The notes below the pieces were generated by a model, which had not been told where the DNA came from, ran no database searches, and saw only the letters and a program-made list of their open reading frames with translations. This document shows, piece by piece, positions 18,965 through 31,224 of a stretch of 64,000 nt of DNA. This stretch comes from Burkholderiales bacterium (GTDB taxonomy: Bacteria > Pseudomonadota > Gammaproteobacteria > Burkholderiales > SG8-39). Both the position numbers and the translations under genes were made by a program. Positions within the stretch are counted from its first letter, which is position 1; the number at the start of each line of letters is the position of its first letter. The stretch lies in the NCBI GenBank assembly GCA_014860445.1, contig JACZJT010000031.1, positions 62,001 to 126,000 on the forward strand, given 5' to 3'.

Positions 18965-19356
18965 GCAATCGTCGACCCTATGTCCGCTCCATGGACGGAT
19001 GGTGGAAGCGCGATCCGTATTTCATCCGCTATATGGCCCGAGAAGTCTCGGCCGTATTCGTCGCCCTCTACGCGATCGTCCTGCTGTTCGGGCTGGTACG
19101 CCTGGGGCAGGGGGAGGCCGCCTTCAACGGCTGGTTGCAGTACCTGAAAACCCCGTGGATGCTGGTGTTTCATGTGATCGTGCTGGCGGTGTTCTGCTAC
19201 CACACCTGGACCTGGTTCAACATCATGCCCAAGACCATGCCGATCATTTTCATCGGCGGCAAGCGTCTGCAGCCGGGAACGATCACCGGTACCGGACTTG
19301 CCGCTTCGGTGATTGCGTGCCTGGCCGTATTATTCATCGTGCGGGGGATGAGCTAA
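18961..19356 (+). CDS. frdC: Fumarate reductase membrane anchor subunit C
   Basis: 131 residues, three membrane helices, starting RRPYVRSMDGWWKRDPYFIRYMAREVSAV, which matches the FrdC N-terminus (RPYVRPM...WW...YM.RE). There are histidines in HVIVLAVFCYHTWTWFN. It anchors FrdAB and forms part of the quinol site. The start overlaps frdB (ATGA). Confidence 0.92.
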   Translation: MSNRRPYVRSMDGWWKRDPYFIRYMAREVSAVFVALYAIVLLFGLVRLGQGEAAFNGWLQYLKTPWMLVFHVIVLAVFCYHTWTWFNIMPKTMPIIFIGGKRLQPGTITGTGLAASVIACLAVLFIVRGMS

Positions 19357-19712
19357 TGAAACGCTCCAACGAACCGATTTTCTGGTCCCTGTTTGGCGCC
19401 GGCGGCATGCTGGCGGCCTTGATCGGCCCGGCGCTGGTGTTCATCACCGGCATTGCGGTGCCCCTAGGGTTCATTTTCGCTGCCGATACCATGAGCTATA
19501 GCCACATGCTGGCGTTTTCGCATCACTGGCTGGGAAAAATCGTGGTACTGGCGGTGATAGCCCTGTTCATGTGGCACGCGGCGCACCGCATACACATACT
19601 GCTGCACGATTTTGGCGTTCATGCAGTCACGACCGTCCGGGTTCTCTGCTATGGTGGCGCCTTTGTGGGCACAGTGATCGCAGCGTACACGCTGCTGACG
19701 CTCAAGCCCTGA
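19356..19712 (+). CDS. frdD: Fumarate reductase membrane anchor subunit D
   Basis: 118 residues with three membrane helices. It begins MKRSNEPIFWSLFGAGGMLAALIGPALV, which closely follows the FrdD pattern (SNEPVFWGLFGAGGM...). AAHRIHILLHDFG in the middle helix pair is the conserved histidine-containing segment. The start codon shares a base with the frdC stop (TAATG), implying coupling. Confidence 0.92.
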   Translation: MKRSNEPIFWSLFGAGGMLAALIGPALVFITGIAVPLGFIFAADTMSYSHMLAFSHHWLGKIVVLAVIALFMWHAAHRIHILLHDFGVHAVTTVRVLCYGGAFVGTVIAAYTLLTLKP

Positions 19713-19750
19713 GGTCGCGCCCGCACCACTGTCGAAGCGAATATGCTGAT

Positions 19751-19777
19751 AAAAGTGCGGCGCGACCGCACTTTTTT
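19751..19777 (+). terminator. Intrinsic terminator of frdABCD
   Basis: AAAGTGCGG (19752-19760), 5-nt loop, CCGCACTTT (19766-19774), with the 3' arm running into a T6 tract. It is a perfect 9-bp stem between frdD and thrS. Confidence 0.9.
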
Positions 19778-19797
19778 CATTTTGGAATAGCGAACAC

Positions 19798-21711
19798 ATG
19801 CCCAATATAAAACTGCCTGACGGTTCGGTGCGTCAGTTTGCGCAATCCGTCACCGTGGCCGAAGTTGCCGCCAGCATCGGCCCGGGCCTCGCCAAGGCGG
19901 CGCTCGCCGGGCGCGTCGACGGCAAACTGGTCGATACCTCGTTTCGCATCAACGCCGATGCGGAGCTCGCCATTGTCACCGACCGCGATCAGGATGGCCT
20001 GGACACCATTCGCCACTCCACTGCGCACCTGCTCGCCTACGCGGTGAAAACGCTGTACCCCGATGCGCAGGTGACCATCGGCCCGGTGATCGAAAACGGC
20101 TTCTACTACGATTTCGCCTACAAGCGTCCGTTTACGCCGGAAGACCTCGCCGCCATCGAGAAAAAGATGTCCGAACTGGCGAAAAAAGACTTTCCGATCA
20201 TGCGCGAAGTCATGTCGCGGGATGAGGCGGTGGCGCTGTTCAAGGGCATGGGCGAGCACTACAAGGCCGAGATCATCGCGTCGATTCCGGCAGATCAGGA
20301 AATCGGCCTGTATCGCGAAGGCGATTTCGTCGATCTGTGCCGCGGGCCGCACGTGCCTTCCACCGGCAAACTCAAGGTGTTCAAGCTGATGAAAGTCGCG
20401 GGCGCGTACTGGCGCGGCGATTCGAAGAATGAAATGCTGCAGCGTATTTACGGCACGGCCTGGGCAAAAAAAGACGAACAGGACGCCTATCTGCACATGC
20501 TGGAGGAGGCGGAGAAGCGCGACCACAGAAAACTCGCCACGCAACTCGACCTGTTCCATATGCAGGACGAAGCGCCGGGCATGGTGTTCTGGCACCCCAG
20601 GGGCTGGACCCTGTGGCAGCAGGTGGAACAGTACATGCGCCGCGTCTATCGTGACAACGGCTACCAGGAAGTGCGCTGCCCGCAGATTCTCGATCGCAGC
20701 CTGTGGGAAAAGTCCGGCCACTGGGAGAATTATCGCGAGAATATGTTCACCACCGAATCGGAAAAGCGCACCTACGCGGTGAAGCCGATGAACTGCCCGG
20801 GGCACATCCAGATTTACAACGCCGGCCTGCGCAGCTACCGCGAGCTGCCGCTGCGCTACGGTGAATTCGGCGCCTGCCACCGCAACGAGGCCTCGGGCGC
20901 GCTGCACGGCATCATGCGCATCCGCGCGTTCACCCAGGACGACGGCCATATCTTCTGCACCGAGGATCAGATCCTGTCCGAATGCGTCGCCTATACCGCC
21001 TTGTTGCAGAAGGTCTACACTGATTTCGGCTTTACCGACATCGTTTACAAGCTTGCCACGCGGCCGGAAAAGCGCGTGGGCGCGGACGAGCTCTGGGACA
21101 AGGCGGAAAACGCGCTGGCCGAGTCCTTGCGCGAAAGCGGCGTGCCTTACGCGATGCTGCCGGGGGAGGGCGCGTTCTACGGGCCCAAGATCGAATATCA
21201 CCTGAAGGACAATATCGGTCGATCCTGGCAATGCGGCACGATGCAGGTGGATTTCTCCATGCCCGGGCGCCTGGGGGCCGAATACGTGGCCGAGGACAAT
21301 GCGCGCAAGGTGCCGGTGATGCTGCACCGGGCCATCGTCGGCTCGATGGAGCGTTTCATCGGGATTTTGATCGAACACTATGCAGGAGCGATGCCCCTGT
21401 GGCTCGCGCCGCTGCAGGTGGTGGTGCTGAACATCTCCGGCGGCCAGGCCGAATACACGGCACAGGTGGCGGCCGAACTGCGCCGCGCCGGTTTCCGCGC
21501 CGAAGCCGATTTGCGTAATGAGAAAATTACCTATAAAATACGGGAACATAGCATTCAGAAGCTGCCCTACCAGCTGATTGTTGGTGAGCAGGAGAAAGCA
21601 GCTTCCAAAGTGGCCGTGCGAACCCGCAGCGGTGAAGACCTCGGGCAGATGACGCTCGATGAATTCATCCAACGCCTCCAGAAGGAGGCACGCGTGGGCA
21701 GCGCGGCCTAA
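19798..21711 (+). CDS. thrS: Threonyl-tRNA synthetase
   Basis: Charges tRNA-Thr. It has 637 residues. The N-terminal TGS domain is about 1-60 ([25 protein letters not shown]). The second editing domain has [16 protein letters not shown] with the zinc-like HxxxH motif and a conserved C in DLCRGPHVP. The class II core has CPGHI, the motif 2 region [35 protein letters not shown], and motif 3 [18 protein letters not shown]. The C-terminal anticodon-binding domain ends the protein. It is first gene of the thrS-infC-rpmI-rplT translation cluster. Confidence 0.97.
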   Translation: MPNIKLPDGSVRQFAQSVTVAEVAASIGPGLAKAALAGRVDGKLVDTSFRINADAELAIVTDRDQDGLDTIRHSTAHLLAYAVKTLYPDAQVTIGPVIENGFYYDFAYKRPFTPEDLAAIEKKMSELAKKDFPIMREVMSRDEAVALFKGMGEHYKAEIIASIPADQEIGLYREGDFVDLCRGPHVPSTGKLKVFKLMKVAGAYWRGDSKNEMLQRIYGTAWAKKDEQDAYLHMLEEAEKRDHRKLATQLDLFHMQDEAPGMVFWHPRGWTLWQQVEQYMRRVYRDNGYQEVRCPQILDRSLWEKSGHWENYRENMFTTESEKRTYAVKPMNCPGHIQIYNAGLRSYRELPLRYGEFGACHRNEASGALHGIMRIRAFTQDDGHIFCTEDQILSECVAYTALLQKVYTDFGFTDIVYKLATRPEKRVGADELWDKAENALAESLRESGVPYAMLPGEGAFYGPKIEYHLKDNIGRSWQCGTMQVDFSMPGRLGAEYVAEDNARKVPVMLHRAIVGSMERFIGILIEHYAGAMPLWLAPLQVVVLNISGGQAEYTAQVAAELRRAGFRAEADLRNEKITYKIREHSIQKLPYQLIVGEQEKAASKVAVRTRSGEDLGQMTLDEFIQRLQKEARVGSAA

Positions 21712-21735
21712 TTATTAATTTTTTGGAGAAACAAC

Positions 21736-22305
21736 ATCGCTCAGGAAAAAGCGCAGCGCCTTAACACCGAGATAACCGCACCCGAAATACGCCTGGTCGG
21801 CACTGAAGGGGAACAATTGGGTGTGGTGCCCATCGCGGATGCGATGCGGCGGGCAGAGGAACTGGAAGTGGATCTGGTGGAAATTGCACCGACGGCCGTA
21901 CCCCCGGTGTGCAAGCTCATGGACTTCGGCAAGTTCAAGTACCGCGAAGCCAAGAAGGCGCACGAGGCGAAGCTCAAGCAAAAGCAGATTCAGGTCAAGG
22001 AAGTGAAATTCCGGCCCGGTACCGACGAAGGCGACTACAAGATCAAGCTGCGCAACCTGATGAAGTTTCTGGACGAAGGCGACAAGACCAAGGTCACGCT
22101 GCGGTTTCGCGGACGCGAAATGGCGCACCAGGAATTCGGGCATCGTCTTATCGAGCGGGTGAAAAACGATCTGCTTGAGCACGGCGTGGTCGAGCAGTAT
22201 CCGAAAATGGAAGGGCGCCAGCTGGTAATGGTGCTGGGGCCGAAAAAGGTGGTGGTGAAGAAAAAGCCGGAACCTGAGAAGAAAGCGGAACCTGTAGCTA
22301 AATAG
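21736..22305 (+). CDS. infC: Translation initiation factor IF-3 (ATC start codon)
   Basis: 189 residues beginning (M)[30 protein letters not shown], the canonical IF-3 N-terminus, with [24 protein letters not shown] and [21 protein letters not shown] in the linker. The only codon that fits the family start is ATC at 21736, preceded by GGAGA 6 nt upstream. Non-canonical AUU/AUC starts are the known basis of IF-3 autoregulation, since IF-3 rejects its own initiation complex. A GTG at 21820 would delete the N-terminal domain. The C-terminal tail ([15 protein letters not shown]) is a lysine-rich extension. Confidence 0.95.
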   Translation: MAQEKAQRLNTEITAPEIRLVGTEGEQLGVVPIADAMRRAEELEVDLVEIAPTAVPPVCKLMDFGKFKYREAKKAHEAKLKQKQIQVKEVKFRPGTDEGDYKIKLRNLMKFLDEGDKTKVTLRFRGREMAHQEFGHRLIERVKNDLLEHGVVEQYPKMEGRQLVMVLGPKKVVVKKKPEPEKKAEPVAK

Positions 22306-22416
22306 ATTTTTGCAGTACCGTTTCCGGCTGACCGGGAACGTAAAACAAGTGGTGTCAAGGTCTACAAGTTCTCCCATCGGGGGACACCTGCCGCCATGTC
22401 AAAACTAGGAGTAGTC

Positions 22417-22614
22417 ATGCCCAAGATGAAGACCAAGCGGGGCGCGGCCAAGCGTTTCCGCATCCAAGGCAGCGGCGGGATAAAACGCACCAAAGCGTTT
22501 TTGCGCCACATCCTGACCAAGAAGACCACCAAGCGTAAGCGCAATATGCGCGGCACGTCCATGGTGGACGCGAGCAACCTGCGCTCAGTGCGCTCAATGC
22601 TTCCCAACGGTTAA
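22417..22614 (+). CDS. rpmI: 50S ribosomal protein L35
   Basis: 65 residues, [20 protein letters not shown], ending SVRSMLPNG; the family length. The ATG at 22417 has AGGAG upstream and gives the family start; an in-frame ATG at 22396 would add seven residues. The 111 bp after infC probably carry a translational-control leader, but I cannot fold it with confidence. Confidence 0.96.
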   Translation: MPKMKTKRGAAKRFRIQGSGGIKRTKAFLRHILTKKTTKRKRNMRGTSMVDASNLRSVRSMLPNG

Positions 22615-22625
22615 GGAGACGAGCC

Positions 22626-23009
22626 ATGCCTAGAGTCAAACGTGGAGTAACGGCAAGCGCCCGCCACAAGAAAGTAATGGATCTGGCCAAGGGCTTCCGC
22701 GGCCGCCGCGGCAGCGTCTTCCGCATCGCCAAAGAGGCGGTGATGAAAGCGGGCCAGTACGCTTATCGCGATCGCAGGACGAAGAAGCGCGTGTTCCGCG
22801 CGCTGTGGATCGCCCGCATCAACGCGGCAGCGCGTGAGTGCGGCCTGACGTACAGCGTATTCATGAACGGTTTGAAACGCGCCGAGATCGAAGTGGACCG
22901 CAAGGTGCTGGCCGACCTGGCCGTTACCGACATGGCAGCTTTCGCCAAATTCGCCGAGCAAGCCAAGGCATTCGTGCCGTCGAACGCAGCGGGCGCGGCG
23001 TCCAAGTAA
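22626..23009 (+). CDS. rplT: 50S ribosomal protein L20
   Basis: 127 residues: [55 protein letters not shown]. It is slightly longer than the usual 118-120 because of an Ala-rich tail ([10 protein letters not shown]). Besides its assembly role, L20 is the known autogenous repressor of rpmI-rplT. It lies 11 bp after rpmI with Shine-Dalgarno AAGGAGA. Confidence 0.97.
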   Translation: MPRVKRGVTASARHKKVMDLAKGFRGRRGSVFRIAKEAVMKAGQYAYRDRRTKKRVFRALWIARINAAARECGLTYSVFMNGLKRAEIEVDRKVLADLAVTDMAAFAKFAEQAKAFVPSNAAGAASK

Positions 23010-23042
23010 GCCGGGCAGCAATAGGGTTCAGGCGCTTTAACG

Positions 23043-26532
<3,490 letters not shown>

Positions 26533-26541
26533 GGAGAAAAA

Positions 26542-26853
26542 ATGACATTAACCAAAGCCGAGCTGGCTGACTTTTTGTTTGAGAAAGTCGGGCTTAACAA
26601 GCGCGAAGCCAAGGATATGGTCGAGACATTCTTCGAAGAAATTCGCTCTGCGCTGGAAAACGGCGACAGCGTCAAGCTATCCGGGTTCGGCAACTTTCAA
26701 CTGCGCAACAAGCCGCAGCGACCCGGGCGCAATCCGAAGACCGGAGAAGAGATCCCGATCACCGCGCGTCGCGTCGTTACCTTCCATGCCAGTCAGAAGT
26801 TGAAGGCATCGGTGGAAAAGGCCAATCGTGGAAAGCCACAGCAGCAACAGTAG
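26542..26853 (+). CDS. ihfA: Integration host factor subunit alpha
   Basis: 103 residues: [34 protein letters not shown], then [44 protein letters not shown]. The PGRNPKTGE beta-arm with its proline is the DNA-intercalating tip. Shine-Dalgarno AGGGAGA. It follows pheT by 9 bp, the standard pheST-ihfA arrangement. IHF could also serve the integrase of the nearby element. Confidence 0.97.
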   Translation: MTLTKAELADFLFEKVGLNKREAKDMVETFFEEIRSALENGDSVKLSGFGNFQLRNKPQRPGRNPKTGEEIPITARRVVTFHASQKLKASVEKANRGKPQQQQ

Positions 26854-27208
26854 CCTGCCGCCGATTCCGGCGAAGCGCTATTTCACCATAGGCGAGGTGA
26901 GCGAACTGTGCGGCGTAAAACCGCATGTACTGCGCTACTGGGAGCAGGAGTTCACGCAGCTGAAGCCGGTCAAGCGCCGCGGCAACCGGCGCTATTATCA
27001 GCATCACGAAGTCCTGTTGATCCGACGCATTCGAGATTTGCTCTACGAGCAGGGGTTCACGATCAGCGGCGCGCGCAATCGACTGGATGAAAGCGGGTCC
27101 GCGAGCAGCCGCGCGCAGGCGGCGCGCGCCGAGGCGGGCAAAAGCGACCTGGCCGCGATCAGAAACGAGATCGCCAGCATCCTCGAATCGCTGGGCAGCA
27201 GCGCCTGA
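26828..27208 (+). CDS. MerR-family transcriptional regulator
   Basis: 126 residues from a GTG inside the ihfA 3' end (26-bp overlap). It has a winged-helix MerR domain [71 protein letters not shown] (described here in parts at residues 15-85) and a short coiled-coil tail with no metal-binding cysteines. This orphan regulator conventionally follows ihfA in Betaproteobacteria. Its target is unknown. Confidence 0.92.
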   Translation: MESHSSNSSLPPIPAKRYFTIGEVSELCGVKPHVLRYWEQEFTQLKPVKRRGNRRYYQHHEVLLIRRIRDLLYEQGFTISGARNRLDESGSASSRAQAARAEAGKSDLAAIRNEIASILESLGSSA

Positions 27209-27228
27209 GCGGTTCGCATACAGACATT

Positions 27229-27246
27229 GCCGGAATTCATTCCGGC
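27229..27246. terminator. Hairpin after the MerR gene
   Basis: GCCGGAA-TTCA-TTCCGGC is a perfect 7-bp stem between the MerR stop and tRNA-Pro. There is no T-run. Confidence 0.4.
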
Positions 27247-27269
27247 CGGCGTGATAAAATCAGCACACT

Positions 27270-27348
<79 letters not shown>

Positions 27349-27441
27349 TTCTTCAAGCACTTAGCCGATTTTCTCGCTTGGTGCTCAAATCGACTGCGGG
27401 ACTTTTGCGGGAGTTTTCGCCAAAAGCCACGCAGCTCCCCC

Positions 27442-28593
27442 TCATGCAGCTCTCCTTCGCAACACAGTGAGCGTCGGCGAACTGCGTTGATCTCCCACTG
27501 TCACTTTGTTCGCTTGCGCGAGCAGGTGCTCGATCTCAGCAGCTGAATAATCAGTCGTCACGCTCGCCGACTTGTGGCCGAGCAGCGCTTGCCGATCTTC
27601 AAAGCTCACTCCCGCAACGCGAAGCCTGCGCCCGAACGTGTGCTTGAGATCGTGCACACGCATGCGCGCAAACCCAGGATGCGCGGGTTCGCCTTTGTCC
27701 TTCTCCCACTGTTCCGCAGCTCTGACTCGTGCGCGTTTCCACGCGCTGCCATTCATCTTGGCCAGGACCTTGCCCTTGTATGGAAATACCCATACGTCAT
27801 GAATACCACGCTGCGCCTCGATGACGGACTTCGCGACATCATTCAACAAGACAAGACGATCTTCCCCGTTTTTCACACCTGAGTTAGGGCGTCTGCCGCC
27901 AAAGTCCAGCGGTATCAGAAACACACTCGTCAAAAGCTCTGGCACCTTTATTTCCCAATCCCAACGCAGCCTGCAGACCTCCTGCTCACGGCAACCACTG
28001 TTCATCTTGTACAGCGCCATTTTGGCAAGGTGAGCCGGCAACGCTCTGAGCAAGTACCCCTGCTCCTCCCACGATAGCGGATACGCAGAACGCCGATTCG
28101 TCTCCGGTAACACTGTGATGTGCGGCGCGCGATCAAGCCACGTCATCTCGTGTTCATCGCGCCACACATTCGCCGCCAACCGCAGGATTCGTACCACCCG
28201 TTGCAATGCGATGTTGATTGTGCGGTTGGACACGTCCTGCCGTTGGCGCGCCTTCACAAACTGCGTCAACGTCGCATCGTGGACGCGCCCCAAAGGCAAA
28301 TCGCCGATAAACGGGTCGAGTTGCTTCAAGTGCATTGCAGTATCACCAATCGAAGGCATGTGTTGGTTGTCTAGCAAATACCTCGTTGCGGCCTCGCGAA
28401 ACAGACGGCGAGGTCTGACACCATAGACAGTTGCTTCCCGGATCTCGGTCAATCTGAGTCGGAGGTAACGCTCGGCTTCCTCCTGCTCACCAGTGCCAGT
28501 GCTCTCGCAAAGGCGACCGTGTCCCTTGATTCGTTTGTCGATGTGCCAGATGCCATCTCTTTGGTAGAGACCTGGACTCGTCTTACGCCCCAT
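27442..28593 (-). CDS. Tyrosine recombinase (element integrase)
   Basis: 383 residues from ATG 28593 (MGRKTSPGLYQRDGIWHIDKR); an upstream in-frame ATG at 28632 would add 13 less typical residues. There is an N-terminal arm-binding domain, a SAM-like core-binding domain (about 90-190) and a catalytic domain with Arg in NSGCREQEVCRLRW, HDLKHTFGRRLR (HxxR), LLGHKSASVTTDYS (His and nucleophile Tyr). All catalytic residues are present. It faces tRNA-Pro, the usual geometry for tRNA-integrating elements. Its 5' end is overlapped by the excisionase-like gene. Confidence 0.92.
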   Translation of the reverse strand: MGRKTSPGLYQRDGIWHIDKRIKGHGRLCESTGTGEQEEAERYLRLRLTEIREATVYGVRPRRLFREAATRYLLDNQHMPSIGDTAMHLKQLDPFIGDLPLGRVHDATLTQFVKARQRQDVSNRTINIALQRVVRILRLAANVWRDEHEMTWLDRAPHITVLPETNRRSAYPLSWEEQGYLLRALPAHLAKMALYKMNSGCREQEVCRLRWDWEIKVPELLTSVFLIPLDFGGRRPNSGVKNGEDRLVLLNDVAKSVIEAQRGIHDVWVFPYKGKVLAKMNGSAWKRARVRAAEQWEKDKGEPAHPGFARMRVHDLKHTFGRRLRVAGVSFEDRQALLGHKSASVTTDYSAAEIEHLLAQANKVTVGDQRSSPTLTVLRRRAA

Positions 28594-28874
28594 TTTCTCA
28601 AACCTCCTTTCAGCACGGGGCGCTCGCTGCAACGACCATCCTGATCCCCGCGCCTCCGCTTGTCAATATCACTTGCTCCAAAGCGCGCGACGTATCTGTC
28701 TGCCCACTCCTCAAGCTGAAGTCGATCAAACGCAACGCCCTGCTTGCCGATTGGAACTTGCGTGAGGTGCGGTCTGACCTCCGCATTGAAGCGATTGCGG
28801 TCCATGCCCAGGTAGGCTGGCGCATCCCGCAGTCTGAGAAAGCGCGGTGGAATGTCGGACACGGTCTTTTTCAA
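28449..28874 (-). CDS. Excisionase/AlpA-like DNA-binding protein upstream of the integrase
   Basis: 141 residues. The N-terminal 60 (PPRFLRLRDAPAYLGMDRNRF ... VPIGKQGVAFDRLQLEEWADRYV) form a MerR-like winged helix typical of excisionase/AlpA proteins paired with integrases. The 3' 145 bp overlap the integrase 5' end in another frame, an unusually long overlap, so the basic tail may be partly a by-product or the integrase start may be later. Likely role: directionality factor for integration and excision. Confidence 0.7.
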   Translation of the reverse strand: MKKTVSDIPPRFLRLRDAPAYLGMDRNRFNAEVRPHLTQVPIGKQGVAFDRLQLEEWADRYVARFGASDIDKRRRGDQDGRCSERPVLKGGLRKWGVRRVQVSTKEMASGTSTNESRDTVAFARALALVSRRKPSVTSDSD

Positions 28875-29690
28875 CCAAGACGCACCACGAGCGTGCTCGG
28901 AGGCGGCTTCACGGATTCAGCGCACGATTATGTGGAGCAGTTGATGCGTTGTTTCGCGCCGTGAAGCGCAGCGCGGCGCCTGAGCACCTGCAACCACAAG
29001 TAAGGTAATTTTCGTCGTCAGTAAGATTTCGGCTAGTTTCATCTCGCATATACTCACTGCTGCATGGCGATACGCTCATCATCACGCCGCCCTTGTTCGG
29101 TCTCGTCGGGTACGACGCACCGTGATGTCGGGGGTCCGGCTTAGCACACTCCTTCTCGCCGTTCCCTTTGTGGTGCACAGCGCGAACCAACAACGCAGAA
29201 GGCGCCCCGCATCCACGGGACCCTTCGTCCCCCAAGGCGTGTCGTCACGACCATCCTTCCGTCAAACCCATCGCGCGGAATCGGCGACGTTACGTGGTGG
29301 TGATACGGCTTGCCGACTATTTTCGGCGTTGGCCGTGGTCGATTGATGAATACGAGATCTTTCTAAAAAATGTCGTCAAGTTCGCTCCGAGAGCGGGGAG
29401 CCACCAAGCCGGGAGGCGATTTCGACACGGTGTCTATCGACGCCGCGATGAGCGAATCCGACGATGCCCCGCGTTCGCCAATCTGCTTGATGCGGTGAGA
29501 ACTCGTGACACATCAGGGCAAGCGGCCGCACAGCCTTACGGCATTACGTACGGACATTCGTCAGCTATTGTCGGATACGCTCGAAATACCGTTTGTGATG
29601 TGAATTTTGTCTGGTTAGAGTCAATACTTACCTTGATTCTTCGGATGGTTCGTTCTAATAGTTTAATTAGGACTCGAATGAGGACTCGAT
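28875..29690. other. Gene-free stretch behind the integrase module
   Basis: 816 bp with no open frame I can support. The right part (about 29570-29690) is visibly more AT-rich than its surroundings. Short frames on either strand lack a start with a ribosome binding site or family resemblance. It may hold element promoters or decayed genes; I see no repeat or RNA gene here. Confidence 0.4.
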
Positions 29691-30317
29691 TTGCTCCGTC
29701 CTCGCGACTCTTGCGCAGGGGGCTGTACGCGTGCGAATTACAAAGGCTTATTTGAGCGGTGGGAGCTTGCGATCGCGGGGAAACTGATTGGTGAGTTTCG
29801 CTCGCGCTGGCGATCCCTGGAGCAAGACGAGTTCGAAGAACTCATGCAGGAGTGCCTGGTGCATTGGCTGTCTATTCGGCGTGAGCTTGATCCGGCGCGT
29901 GGGCCGGAGCGGTCGGCATTCATGGCGGCAGTAGTGCGCAACAAGCTGATGGATCTCGTGCGTGAGCGCGAGTCCCGGAAAAGAAAAGCCACCTACAACT
30001 CCGTTTCATTCGACGAGCCCCTGGGCGACGAGAAGGATTCGCTGACGTTGCTCGACATCGTCGATGAGACGCGACTCCATGATGGCGACGACTACGCCGG
30101 CGCTTTGGGTGACGAAGCCCGCGCAGACATCTTCAAAGCAATGAAGCGCCTGACGCCGCTGCAGCAGCGGTTGTGTAAGTTGCTCGGCTGCGAAGGGCTC
30201 AGTGTGCAGGATGTCAGCCGCAAACTCGGTATCCCGCGCACCACAATCTACGACGAACTCAAGCGCATCCGAAAGTCGTTCGCCGAACTGGGGCTACAGT
30301 ATTACCTGAAGCACTGA
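29691..30317 (+). CDS. Sigma-70-family RNA polymerase sigma factor (element-borne)
   Basis: 208 residues. The region-2-like segment FEELMQECLVHWLSIRRELDPARGPERSAFMAAVVRNKLMDLVRERESRKRK (about 50-105) and the region-4 helix-turn-helix LTPLQQRLCKLLGCEGLSVQDVSRKLGIPRTTIYDELKRIRKSF (about 150-195) match small sigma factors. The start is uncertain: TTG 29691 with AGGA 7 nt upstream is the best candidate, since no ATG or GTG lies before the conserved part. It is probably a regulator of the element, placed directly before parA. Confidence 0.75.
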   Translation: MLRPRDSCAGGCTRANYKGLFERWELAIAGKLIGEFRSRWRSLEQDEFEELMQECLVHWLSIRRELDPARGPERSAFMAAVVRNKLMDLVRERESRKRKATYNSVSFDEPLGDEKDSLTLLDIVDETRLHDGDDYAGALGDEARADIFKAMKRLTPLQQRLCKLLGCEGLSVQDVSRKLGIPRTTIYDELKRIRKSFAELGLQYYLKH

Positions 30318-30363
30318 GTACGACAGTTCGGCGACATCGCCCGTATTACGCAATACGGGACCG

Positions 30364-31224
30364 ATGGCGTCGAACTCAATGATCAAATTTACGGTGATCA
30401 GCACCAAGGGCGGTGTGGGCAAAACCACGCTGACCGCCAACCTGGGCGCGCTCCTTGCCGATATGGGGTTACGCGTGCTCATGATCGATGCGGATGTGCA
30501 GCCATCGCTTTCCAAGTTCTATCCGCTGAGCCAGCCCAAGCCGTCAGCGGGCCTCACCGAAGTGATTGTCCGAGGCGAAGTCACCGCCGAATGCATCAGC
30601 TCCACGATGTACCGGAACCTGGACATCGTCGTCTCGGACGACCCGGAAGGCAGTCTTCCGCACTGGCTGCTGAACCGGATCGACAGAGGGTTTCGGCTGC
30701 GAATGGCGCTCAATTCGCCGACGGTCATCGATTCCTACGACTGTGTGCTGATCGATACGCAGGGCGCGGTGGGGCCGCTGCAGGATGCGGCGGCGCTGGC
30801 GGCCGACATCCTGGTATCACCGATTACGCCGGAGATTCTCTCGGCGCGCGAGTTCAAGGACGGAACGATGGAACTGCTCGACCGGCTGGAGCCGAGCAGC
30901 GCTCTTGGCGCGACGCTTGGACCGATGAAGGCGGTGATCTATCGGCAGGACCGCACGACCGATGCACGCGTCATCGCGGCCGGCATTCGCGAGGATTTCA
31001 TCAAGTTGAAGGGCCGCGTGACGGTGCTCGAAACTGTGGTCCCTCACGCCAAGGCGTATAAGGAGGCCGCGACACTTCGAACTCCTGTGCATCGCCACGA
31101 GCGCAAACGCGACGGCGCCACGCCAAGCGCCTACGCCGTGATGCACCAGCTCACCTGGGAGTTGATCCCGAGCCTGGAGGGAACGTTTGTGGAATCGTTC
31201 TCCGGTCGCGAGCGCGTCGCATGA
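30364..31224 (+). CDS. parA: ParA-family partition ATPase
   Basis: 286 residues. It has a deviant Walker A STKGGVGKTTLTANLG at about residues 13-28 with the ParA signature lysine, A-prime motif LMIDADVQPSLSKF, and Walker B DCVLIDTQGAVGPL. There is no N-terminal HTH, so it is the short Soj type used by PFGI-1-class elements. It overlaps parB by 4 bp. It would stabilise the excised element and position it on the nucleoid. Confidence 0.92.
   Translation: MASNSMIKFTVISTKGGVGKTTLTANLGALLADMGLRVLMIDADVQPSLSKFYPLSQPKPSAGLTEVIVRGEVTAECISSTMYRNLDIVVSDDPEGSLPHWLLNRIDRGFRLRMALNSPTVIDSYDCVLIDTQGAVGPLQDAAALAADILVSPITPEILSAREFKDGTMELLDRLEPSSALGATLGPMKAVIYRQDRTTDARVIAAGIREDFIKLKGRVTVLETVVPHAKAYKEAATLRTPVHRHERKRDGATPSAYAVMHQLTWELIPSLEGTFVESFSGRERVA

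Noticed and set aside
28909-29235. 108-codon reverse-strand frame behind the integrase
   Set aside because: Composition is unlike neighbouring genes, no ribosome binding site, no recognisable motif.
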